Assembly: GCA_026645635.1 (NCBI GenBank)
Contig: JAPKMV010000208.1
Coordinates: 1 to 6,379 of the forward strand
DNA length: 6,379 bases
Direction: 5' to 3'
From: Caldilineaceae bacterium
GTDB lineage: Bacteria > Chloroflexota > Anaerolineae > Caldilineales > Caldilineaceae
The translations under genes were made by a program, and so were the position numbers. The notes below the pieces were generated by a model that saw nothing but the letters and a program-made list of their open reading frames with translations, made no database searches and had not been told where the DNA came from. Within the stretch, counting starts at the first letter, position 1, and each line of letters begins with the position of its first letter. Shown here one piece after another: positions 1 through 5,811 of this stretch.

Positions 1-1
1 T

Positions 2-763
2 GTGCTCAGCGGTGCCGCGCCGGATCTGGTCTACACTCCCGCGCGCGATTTCGTTGGGGCCGACAGCTTCATCTTCCGCGCCGCCGACCCCCAGGGCGCA
101 TCCACGACTGCGACGGTCGCGCTGACGGTCTTGGCGGCCAATGCGGCACCCGTGGCGACCAGCCAGAGCGTGACCACGACGGAAGAGAGCGATGTCGCGC
201 TGTTCCTGGCCGCCAGCGACGCCGACGGCGACGAACTGACCTTTGCCGTCGTCACCCAGCCGCTCCACGGCGCGTTGACCGGCGCTGGCGCCGAGTGGAT
301 CTACACGCCGGACGCTGGTTTCATCGGCGCCGATAGCCTGGCCTTCACTGCCGCCGACAGCCTGGGCGTTTCAATACCGGCCACGGTCACGCTGGAGGTG
401 CTGCCGGCGCCGGCGCTGGGCAGCGTCGCCGGCCTGGTGTTCGACGACCGCAACGGCAACGGTGAGGCGGAGGCCGACGAGACCGGCGCCAGCGGGCTGC
501 GCGTCACGCTCACCAGCCAGACGCGGGCCGCCGGCGACGGTGGCGTGGAGTTCGCCGCCACCACCGACGCCATCGGCGCCTGGCGCTTCGACGACGCACC
601 CTTCGGCCAGTACACCCTGCGCATCGAGTCTGGGCCAGGCGCGCAGATTGCGGCGCCCGTCACCGCCACCGTCACCGTGGCGCAGCGCGGCGTGCAGCAG
701 AGCCAGCCCGTGGCCGTGATCGTGACCAGCCGCGCGCTCTTCCTGCCGGTCGTGACCCGGTAG
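2..763 (+). CDS. Secreted repeat protein, 3' end (cadherin/Ig-like repeats plus SdrD_B domain), 5'-truncated
   Basis: This is the C-terminal 253 residues of a larger extracellular or cell-surface protein. The frame is open at the left edge, and the first visible residues are already mid-domain, so the GTG at base 2 is not the real start. Residues 1-44 are the second half of a cadherin/Big_9-type repeat (YTPARDFVGADSF, then a TATVALTV strand). Residues 50-134 are a complete copy with DADGDELTF and YTPDAGFIGADSL at matching positions. Residues 138-230 resemble an SdrD_B domain: SVAGLVFDDRNGNGEAEADE carries an Asp/Asn-rich Ca-binding loop, and AWRFDDAPFGQYTL is the typical late strand. Such domains form stiff, calcium-stabilised stalks. 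There is no LPXTG sorting signal; the protein ends in the hydrophobic tail RALFLPVVTR. The ligand and full architecture are unknown because the N-terminus is missing. Domain calls are from motif recognition. Confidence 0.85.
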   Translation: MLSGAAPDLVYTPARDFVGADSFIFRAADPQGASTTATVALTVLAANAAPVATSQSVTTTEESDVALFLAASDADGDELTFAVVTQPLHGALTGAGAEWIYTPDAGFIGADSLAFTAADSLGVSIPATVTLEVLPAPALGSVAGLVFDDRNGNGEAEADETGASGLRVTLTSQTRAAGDGGVEFAATTDAIGAWRFDDAPFGQYTLRIESGPGAQIAAPVTATVTVAQRGVQQSQPVAVIVTSRALFLPVVTR

Positions 764-770
764 CAGCTAC

Positions 771-789
771 ATCAGCCAAGATGGCTGGT
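771..789 (+). terminator. Hairpin just after the surface-protein stop codon, possible terminator part
   Basis: CAGCCA (773-778) and TGGCTG (782-787) pair perfectly around the loop AGA. One G-U and one A-U pair extend the stem to 8 bp. It starts 8 bases after the TAG stop. No T run follows directly, so intrinsic termination by this hairpin alone is uncertain; it could also protect the mRNA 3' end. Confidence 0.4.
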
Positions 790-791
790 GC

Positions 792-808
792 GTGAAGGGG
801 TTCACTTT
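792..808 (+). terminator. Second small hairpin (GTGAA-GGGG-TTCAC) followed by TTT
   Basis: GTGAA (792-796) pairs perfectly with TTCAC (801-805) around a GGGG loop, and three T residues follow. It lies two bases after the previous hairpin. The pair may work together as a terminator for the + strand gene, but the stem is short and the T run is weak. Confidence 0.3.
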
Positions 809-909
809 GACGCAGAGACGCGGAGGCGCAGAGGATCGCAGAGAAAAACAGCGGAGTGTCATCGGCTTCTTCTCTGCGCATCTCTGCATCTCTGCGCCTC
901 CGCGTCAAA
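806..909. repeat. 104-bp imperfect inverted repeat made of CGCAGAG / CTCTGCG units (MITE/REP-like)
   Basis: The outer ends are TTTGACGC (806-813) and GCGTCAAA (902-909), exact inverted copies. Inside them a perfect 17-base inverted match pairs 817-833 with 890-906 (GACGCGGAGGCGCAGAG). Another 9-base match pairs 837-845 with 870-878. The middle (about 847-866) is unpaired. Each arm is itself built of tandem CGCAGAG-like words, so the pairing register can shift. Elements of this composition recur between genes in Chloroflexota and cyanobacteria (from memory, not searched). It sits between two convergent genes, where it could fold in either transcript and act as a bidirectional terminator. The stop codon of the - strand regulator (905-907) lies inside its right end. 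Confidence 0.8.
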
Positions 910-2320
910 ATGCGCCGTTTGCGGAGTTTCCGAGCGCGGCAACGAGACCGGGGAGGTCAAGCGATGCCGCCTGTTGTCTGGCGCCGGCCCATGTGGCCGG
1001 CGCCAGTTCTGTTTCCAGCGCAGCCAGCAGCGTGCCGGCGCGCACGCGGAAGCAGGCCCAGCTCGCGGGCTGCTGCTGGACGAAGTGCAGCACCGTGGCC
1101 GCCTGCACTTGCAGCGCAGCGCGGGCCGCAGCACTCACCGGCAAGGTGAGGCTCTGCGCGTACCAGCAACGGCCCAGGCTGACCAGCGCAATCATGGCCG
1201 GCGGCAGGTGGTCGGTTTTGCAGGCCAGCCGCAGCACCGCCGCCAACTGCGCCACGCCGCTGGCAGCATCACCCAGGCCGATGGCGGCATCGCCCAGGCT
1301 GCACAGGTTGTAACTCATAAAGACGCGGCTGCCCACGGCCTCGGCGATGGCCAGCCCCTCGCGGCTGTAGGCGGCGGCCGCAGCGTGGTCGCCGCCGTCG
1401 TTGGCGATCTGCGCCAGGTACCAGAGCCGGCTGGCAACATGCTGGCGGTGGCCGACTGTGCGGCAGAGGGCCAGGCTGGCCTGCATGGACTGGGCGGCAG
1501 CGGCCAGCCGTTCGCCGCCGTGCGCCCAGTCCACCGAGCCGATCCCGCCCATCGCCAGCACTGCGCCCAGCCGGTCGCCGCTGGCCTCGAAAGCCGCCAG
1601 GCTGGCGCGGTAGTGGCTGGCCGCCGCCCCGTAGTCGCCCAGGCAGAAGGTGGCCCACCCCAGCACGTCATAGGCGTACCCCGTCCAGTCGGGCCGGCCG
1701 TAGCGCTGGCAGAGGCGCAAACTGGCTTCCGCCAGGGTGCGCGCGGCGGCGTAATCGCCGAAAGAACTCTGGATCTGCGCCAGCTTGTGCAGGGCATTGG
1801 CCAGGCCGAGCATGTCGCCGCTGCGTTCGCAGATGGCCTGGCTCTCCTCCAGCCAACGGCGGGCTGTCTGCCGGTCGCCGCTCCAGCCGGCGATCTGCCC
1901 CAGCAGGTTGGCGGCGAGCGCCGCCGCGTCAGGAAGGTTTGTGGCCGCCGCCTCCTGCCAGGCCGGTTCGAGCACCGCCGTGGCGCCGGCATAGTCGCTC
2001 AGCGCAAAGCGGAATGCGCCCAGCCAGACGCTCAGCCGCAGACAGCAGGTGCGCAGCGCAGGATCGGTGAGCGGCGCGCCGGCCGTCACCTGCGCCACGG
2101 CGCGGCTGAAAAGCTGCTCGCCGTCAGTATAGCGACTGCGAATCTGGAGAAACTCGTAGAGCGCAGGCGCCGCCTGGGTGACTGCCGTCCAGTCGGCTTG
2201 CTCTACGGCCCACAACCAGGCAGCCTCGATGTTGTCAAAGTCAGCATCGACCTGGTTGAGGGCGGCGCGTTGCTTGTCGCCGGTGAAATGCTGCGCTGCG
2301 CCGACCAGCACAGCCAGCGG
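905..2320 (-). CDS. C-terminal TPR half of a frameshifted AfsR/SARP-like regulator
   Basis: These 471 residues continue the regulator encoded upstream (2203-4149), in the -1 frame. The segment begins right at the proposed frameshift with PLAVLVGAAQHFTGD. Then comes VDADFDNIEAAWLWAVEQ, which matches the conserved 'D..HDNLRAAL.W' stretch that normally follows the ATPase module in AfsR/LuxR-LAL-type proteins. The rest is an array of tetratricopeptide repeats, each with small residues and a GDY/GD turn (for example FGDYAAARTLAEASLRLC, LGDYGAAASHYRASLAAF, GGDHAAAAAYSREGLAIA). TPR arrays in this family bind partner proteins or hold the ATPase in check. The frame stays open on the - strand up to 2554, but residues encoded above 2320 are Arg/Pro-rich non-protein and overlap the genuine frame of the first half. 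No good independent start is visible, so it is probably not a separate gene. The stop TGA lies within the intergenic inverted repeat. Confidence 0.75.
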   Translation of the reverse strand, partial: PLAVLVGAAQHFTGDKQRAALNQVDADFDNIEAAWLWAVEQADWTAVTQAAPALYEFLQIRSRYTDGEQLFSRAVAQVTAGAPLTDPALRTCCLRLSVWLGAFRFALSDYAGATAVLEPAWQEAAATNLPDAAALAANLLGQIAGWSGDRQTARRWLEESQAICERSGDMLGLANALHKLAQIQSSFGDYAAARTLAEASLRLCQRYGRPDWTGYAYDVLGWATFCLGDYGAAASHYRASLAAFEASGDRLGAVLAMGGIGSVDWAHGGERLAAAAQSMQASLALCRTVGHRQHVASRLWYLAQIANDGGDHAAAAAYSREGLAIAEAVGSRVFMSYNLCSLGDAAIGLGDAASGVAQLAAVLRLACKTDHLPPAMIALVSLGRCWYAQSLTLPVSAAARAALQVQAATVLHFVQQQPASWACFRVRAGTLLAALETELAPATWAGARQQAASLDLPGLVAALGNSANGAF

Positions 2321-4149
2321 GCATCCGCGGTCTCGTCGCGCGCGTCCAGTCGCTCCAGGGCGAACTGGCGCAGGAGCGGGTGCATCGTGTAGCGGCCGTC
2401 GGCGTCGACGCGCAGCAACGACTTCTCCACCAGCATTGCCAGGTCGAAAAGTGACGCATCGGCGATCTGGTGCGCCGCGCCTGCGTCGAAGCCGCTGGGA
2501 CAGACGGCCAGGCGGCGCAGGCTGGCCGTCTGTGCGTCGGGCAGGAGTCGCCACGACGCCTCGAAGACGACGCGCATACTGCGCTGGCGAGGAGGGATAT
2601 TCTGGTGGCGCGCTGTGAGCAGGTCGAGATTTGTCGTAATCTCCTGGGCGATCTGGTTGATCGGCAGCACGCGCAGCCAGGCCGCGGCCAGTTCGATGGC
2701 CAGCGGCGTGCCGTCCACCAGTTGGCAGATGCGCACGACATCCGCCTCATGGCCGGCCAGGGCAAAGCCGACCTGGGCGCGCCGCGCACTCTGCACGAAG
2801 AGCTGCACGGCGTCGTAGTCAGCTGCGTGTGCACCGTTCGGCGTGGTTTTGCGCGGCGTCGCCAGGCCCGCAATCGGCATGAACCAGGCTTCCACCAGGT
2901 CCAGCGCTGTGCGTGAGGTGGCGAGGATGCACAGCCCCGGCGCGGTAGCCAGCAGTTCCTCGATCAGGCTGTCGCTCTCCGGCAGATGTTCCAGGTTGTC
3001 CAGCACCAGCAGCATCTGCTTCTCGCGCAGGTGGTCGATCAACTGGCGTCGCGGCGGTGCGTTGTCGTAGAAATGGAAGCCGAGGGCCTGGGCGATGGCG
3101 CCCACCATGGCTTCGGTGCGTTCCACCGGCGCCAGCGGCACGAAGACAACACCGTCGGCAAAGCGCGCGTCGCGGGCCGCGGCCACCAGGCGCGCCGTCT
3201 GGAGCGCCAGCCGCGACTTGCCGAGGCCGCCGTGGCCGACCAGGGTCAGCAGGCGGCATGCGGGGTCGCGCAGTTGCTCGGCGATCTGGGCCAGTTCGGC
3301 GATGCGCCCGACGAAGGGCGTTGCATCGGCCGGCAGGTGGTGGTGCGCCGCGGCGACCGGTGCGGGCGGCGCTATACCCGGCGTGGGTGCAGCCGGTGGA
3401 ACTGACTGCGGCGGATCCGCGGTCAACGCACCGCTGCGGATCTGTTCCAGCAGCGCCAGGGTGGCGGGCGCCGGCTCCACATCCAACTCGGCGGCCAGCG
3501 CCCGGCGGCAGAGGTCGAACTGGGCGATGGCGGCCGCCTGCTGTCCGCTGCGCGCCAGCAGGCGCATCAACGCGCGCTGCTGATCCTCGCGCCAGGGTTC
3601 CAGGCGCAGCAGGCGGCGCAGCCATTCGGCAGCCTGGGCCAGCTCGCCCCGCTCGGCCTGGCTGCTGCTGGCGGCGCCGAAGAGGTAGATGGCCAGCTCG
3701 CGCAGGTGGGCGCGTTCGGCAGCCAGCCAGTTCTCGAATTCGGCGGCGTCGCGCACGTAGAAGCCCTCCAGGAAATCGCCCCGGTAGAGTTCGGCAGCGC
3801 GTTGCAGGTCGGCCAGGGGCGCGGCTGCGCCCTGCCGCGCGGTGGCTGCAAACGCCGTCACATCCACGCGCAGGGGCAGCGCACGGTCGAGTTGGAGCGC
3901 CTGGCGGTCGGCGACGATATAGTCGCCGAGGAGCTTGCGCAGGTTGGAGAGCGTCTGGTTGAGGTTGACGCGCGCCTGGCTCTCGTCCTGTTCCGGCCAG
4001 AAGAGACCGACAAGGGTCCCGCGCTGAACCGGACGCTGCGCCACCGCCAGATAAAAGAGCAGCGCCTGCGCCTTGCTGGAGCGAAAGCCGGTGACTGGCT
4101 GCCCCGCAAGCTGCACTTCCGGGCTGCCCAGGAGCGTCAGTTCGAGCAT
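2203..4149 (-). CDS. AfsR/SARP-like transcriptional regulator, N-terminal half (wHTH-BTAD-NB-ARC), frameshifted
   Basis: This is a STAND-ATPase transcription regulator. Residues 1-95 look like a winged-helix DNA-binding domain (MLELTLLGSPEVQLAG, FRSSKAQALLFYLA, ARVNLNQTLSNLRKLLGD). Residues 100-240 form the bacterial transcriptional activator domain (YRGDFLEGFYV, EDQQRALMRLLARSG). A Pro/Ala/His-rich linker spans about 245-272. The NB-ARC ATPase follows: entry motif TPFVGR near 277-282, Walker A GHGGLGKS 305-312, Walker B MLLVLDNLEH 379-388, sensor LATSR 409-413, a GLPL-like DGTPLAIELA 479-488, and a winged-helix MHPLLRQFA at 589-597 where MHD is expected. The start fits, since family members open this way. 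Genuine sequence stops near residue 610; the last 38 residues are out of frame. With one base restored the product would be 1081 residues including the TPR half. The target genes are unknown. As it stands this is either a recent pseudogene or an assembly error. Confidence 0.85.
   Translation of the reverse strand: MLELTLLGSPEVQLAGQPVTGFRSSKAQALLFYLAVAQRPVQRGTLVGLFWPEQDESQARVNLNQTLSNLRKLLGDYIVADRQALQLDRALPLRVDVTAFAATARQGAAAPLADLQRAAELYRGDFLEGFYVRDAAEFENWLAAERAHLRELAIYLFGAASSSQAERGELAQAAEWLRRLLRLEPWREDQQRALMRLLARSGQQAAAIAQFDLCRRALAAELDVEPAPATLALLEQIRSGALTADPPQSVPPAAPTPGIAPPAPVAAAHHHLPADATPFVGRIAELAQIAEQLRDPACRLLTLVGHGGLGKSRLALQTARLVAAARDARFADGVVFVPLAPVERTEAMVGAIAQALGFHFYDNAPPRRQLIDHLREKQMLLVLDNLEHLPESDSLIEELLATAPGLCILATSRTALDLVEAWFMPIAGLATPRKTTPNGAHAADYDAVQLFVQSARRAQVGFALAGHEADVVRICQLVDGTPLAIELAAAWLRVLPINQIAQEITTNLDLLTARHQNIPPRQRSMRVVFEASWRLLPDAQTASLRRLAVCPSGFDAGAAHQIADASLFDLAMLVEKSLLRVDADGRYTMHPLLRQFALERLDARDETADARWLCWSAQRSISPATSNAPPSTRSMLTLTTSRLPGCGP
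2319..2321 (-). other. Frameshift site in the AfsR-like gene (CCC on the coding strand)
   Basis: The coding strand reads GAT GCC CGC TGG here. The conserved protein sequence passes from the frame of the first half (...DETADA) to the -1 frame (PLAVLVGAAQHF...). Adding one C to the CCC run gives D-A-P-L-A-V-L and joins both halves at residue 610/611 with no residues lost. There is no X XXY YYZ slippery heptamer, so an indel or sequencing error is more likely than programmed frameshifting. Confidence 0.75.
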
Positions 4150-4158
4150 AGGGCAGCA

Positions 4159-4189
4159 GTTATATCATGAACACCGTGTAGAGGGCGAA
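4159..4189 (-). promoter_or_regulatory. Possible promoter of the AfsR-like gene, perhaps leaderless
   Basis: In the 47-bp gap upstream of the regulator the - strand carries TATAAC (4159-4164), a good -10 match in otherwise GC-rich DNA. It ends only 9 bases before the ATG, so a transcript would start within a few bases of it. No Shine-Dalgarno precedes this ATG, which fits a leaderless message. The -35 is poor (TTCGCC at 4184-4189, 19-bp spacing), so the call is weak and the gene may instead be read from the upstream operon. Confidence 0.3.
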
Positions 4190-4196
4190 CGACGAT

Positions 4197-4412
4197 TCAT
4201 CCGCGGTCGCGCAGCACCAAAAAGACTACCGTCCCTACTGCGGCGAGCACGGCCACGATCGGCCCGATCACGAACGCGCCGGTCATGGCCGCTTCCAGTT
4301 CGCGGTCGCGGGGATTGTTCGAGAAGGTGTTGATCAGCCACACGCCGCCGAAGAGGCCGACGCCATAGCCGACGACCAGCGCCAGGATGGCGAACACGAT
4401 GATTCTGAGCAT
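4197..4412 (-). CDS. Small two-helix membrane protein (71 aa), function unknown
   Basis: I do not recognise a named family. The protein is very hydrophobic, with a helix at about residues 4-28 (rich in Val/Leu/Gly, with GYGVGLFGG) and a second at about 45-67. They are joined by a short charged loop, SNNPRDRELEAAM. One Arg lies before the first helix and RDRG ends the chain after the second. Glycine spacing in the first helix could support helix packing or oligomers. The start is well supported: AGGAGG (4418-4423) lies 5 bases before the ATG. That site is inside the last codons of the mazG-like gene, whose TAA directly abuts this ATG, so translation is probably coupled. Position in the operon gives no clear role; a membrane accessory or an unrelated passenger are both possible. 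Confidence 0.8.
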   Translation of the reverse strand: MLRIIVFAILALVVGYGVGLFGGVWLINTFSNNPRDRELEAAMTGAFVIGPIVAVLAAVGTVVFLVLRDRG

Positions 4413-5777
4413 TTATTCCTCCTGCCAGCGGGCGCGCTGGAGTACGACGAATTGGCGCAGCGCATCTTCCGCGTCGAGATCGTGCTCGCGGGCCAGCGCC
4501 ACCAACTGCCAGAGCAGCGCGCCGAGACGGTCAGCGTCCGGTTGGGCGGCGAGAAGGTCAGCGAGCTTTGGGTGAGTCTGAGCCGCAGCGACGCGGTCGA
4601 AGATGCCGAGCTTGGCCGCCTTGCTTTGCAGCTTGCGCGCCTTCTCCAGCGCCGGCAACGCTGCGGGAATGCCGTCGAGGGGATGGGGCTGCACGCCGGC
4701 TGCGGCTTTCTCCTGCGCCTTGATCGCATCCCAGTTGGCCAGCACATGGTCGACACCACCCACCTGCACATCGCCGAAGACGTGAGGATGGCGGCGGATC
4801 AGCTTGGTTACCACGTCGCGCATGATGTCGCCGACCTGGAAGCGCCCCTCTTCCTGCGCGATCTGCGCCATCATCGTCACAACCAAAGTGAGGTCGCCCA
4901 GTTCCTCGGCGATGTGATGGCTGTTGTCACGCCCGTCCGCTTCCAGGTCGATGGCTTCGAGCACCTCCGCCGCCTCGTCCAGCAGATCCTTGCGCAGCGT
5001 CTCCAGCGTCTGCTCGCGATCCCACGGGCAGCCTTCGGGCGCGCGCAGATGCGCCACCAGTTCCAGCAGCGCGCTGTAGCTGCTGTACTGGGGCAGCGGC
5101 GGTGCGTAGAGGCTGGTGAGATGGTCGAAATCGTCACGGTGATCCAGTTCGGCCAGAGGAAGGGAGACGGTGCGTTGCTGCGCTGTGCCGGCCGCGTGCA
5201 CCAACGTGACCGGATGTTCCGCCGGGTAGGCCGCCAGCAGCGTCAGCTTCACGTCCGACGCCAGCCAGCGGGCGTAGACCTGGGCTAGCAGCAGCGGCAG
5301 GCAGGGGTCGATCTGCGGATAGTGCTGGCGCGCCAGCAGCATGGCGTCGAGCACCTGGGCGCCGTCCATGAGGTCGACGCCTACTGCGGCGAAGGCCGGC
5401 TCGACAAAGCTCAGCCCGTCCACCGTTTGCACGGTGATCCCCTGCGCCGCGGCCTGGGCAAGCAGTTGGGGCGTGGTCGCTTCGCCGACGTGCGGGTGGC
5501 CGGGCACGGCGTAGACCACATCGCCAGTGGCCGCAGCCTCCAGCACCCGCGCCACCACCGCGGCATACACATCGGCAAATGCTGCGTGCTGTTCGTAAAG
5601 GTCATCACAGGTGACGACGACGCAGTCCGCCGGCAGATGGTCGCGCAGCGCGGCCACGCAGGGATGGCGCGCGGTGCGCAGGATCAGGTGGCGACAGGTG
5701 GTCAATGTGCGCCACGCTGCCAGGATCAGGCTGTCCAGGTCGCCCGGCCCCAGGCCAAGCAGGGTAAGTGTAGACAT
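4413..5777 (-). CDS. YabN-like fusion: tetrapyrrole (SAM-dependent) methylase domain + MazG nucleotide pyrophosphohydrolase
   Basis: This 454-residue cytoplasmic protein has two parts. Residues 1-225 are a tetrapyrrole-methylase-type domain: TLLGLGPGDLDSL (4-16), VVYAVPGHPHVGEATTPQLL (87-106) and DGLSFVEPAFA (120-130) are its SAM-pocket signatures. Residues 235-360 form a MazG domain: LRAPEGCPWDREQTLETLRK, the metal site LLDEAAEVLEAI (265-276) with ELGD (292-295), and KLIRRHPHVFGDV. MazG enzymes hydrolyse (d)NTPs to NMP and pyrophosphate, removing damaged or excess nucleotides; the methylase half of YabN proteins has no well-settled role. The first Glu of the usual EExxE is Asp here (D267), a mild change. 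The C-terminal third (about 365-454) begins like a second MazG repeat (LDGIPAALPALEKARKLQSKAAKLG) but lacks its acidic metal ligands. ATG start with a modest GAGAAG site (5786-5791) 8 bases away. It lies 34 bp after the alkD-like gene, probably in the same operon. B. subtilis YabN is the nearest named relative; the symbol is left empty because mazG/yabN use differs. Confidence 0.9.
   Translation of the reverse strand: MSTLTLLGLGPGDLDSLILAAWRTLTTCRHLILRTARHPCVAALRDHLPADCVVVTCDDLYEQHAAFADVYAAVVARVLEAAATGDVVYAVPGHPHVGEATTPQLLAQAAAQGITVQTVDGLSFVEPAFAAVGVDLMDGAQVLDAMLLARQHYPQIDPCLPLLLAQVYARWLASDVKLTLLAAYPAEHPVTLVHAAGTAQQRTVSLPLAELDHRDDFDHLTSLYAPPLPQYSSYSALLELVAHLRAPEGCPWDREQTLETLRKDLLDEAAEVLEAIDLEADGRDNSHHIAEELGDLTLVVTMMAQIAQEEGRFQVGDIMRDVVTKLIRRHPHVFGDVQVGGVDHVLANWDAIKAQEKAAAGVQPHPLDGIPAALPALEKARKLQSKAAKLGIFDRVAAAQTHPKLADLLAAQPDADRLGALLWQLVALAREHDLDAEDALRQFVVLQRARWQEE
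4418..4423 (-). promoter_or_regulatory. Strong Shine-Dalgarno (AGGAGG) of the small membrane protein gene, inside the mazG end
   Basis: The - strand reads CAGGAGGAATAAATG. The AGGAGG is made of the CAG-GAG-GAA codons that end the MazG-like protein; its stop TAA is followed at once by the ATG of the small gene. Ribosomes finishing mazG can restart here. Confidence 0.85.
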
Positions 5778-5811
5778 AAGAATGGCTTCTCGTCAGACGT
5801 TGTGTTGTCCA

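Noticed and set aside
806..909. CRISPR-like array from the repeated CGCAGAG words
   Set aside because: The words are only about 7 bases, are irregularly spaced and lie on inverted arms; there are no uniform repeats or spacers and no cas genes.
2319..2321. Programmed -1 ribosomal frameshifting as the reason for the split regulator
   Set aside because: The site reads GAT GCC CGC with no slippery heptamer. Slipping tRNA-Ala from GCC to TGC would pair poorly, and no stop closely follows the shift. An indel in the C run explains it better.
788..2392. Long open frame on the + strand (534 codons) opposite the regulator gene
   Set aside because: It begins inside the hairpin/repeat region, and its early residues (DAETRRRRGS, LLLCASLHLCASASK) are simply the CGCAGAG repeat translated. 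The rest is antisense to well-conserved TPR sequence and reads as Gln/Arg/Ala-rich, domain-free text typical of GC-rich shadow frames.
3057..3962. Open frame of 301 codons on the + strand opposite the NB-ARC/BTAD region
   Set aside because: Arg/Pro/Ala-rich with no motif, fully antisense to the conserved ATPase and BTAD domains; a GC-rich shadow.
4452..5288. Open frame of 278 codons on the + strand opposite the MazG gene
   Set aside because: It is antisense to the conserved MazG motifs and shows no domain signature of its own.
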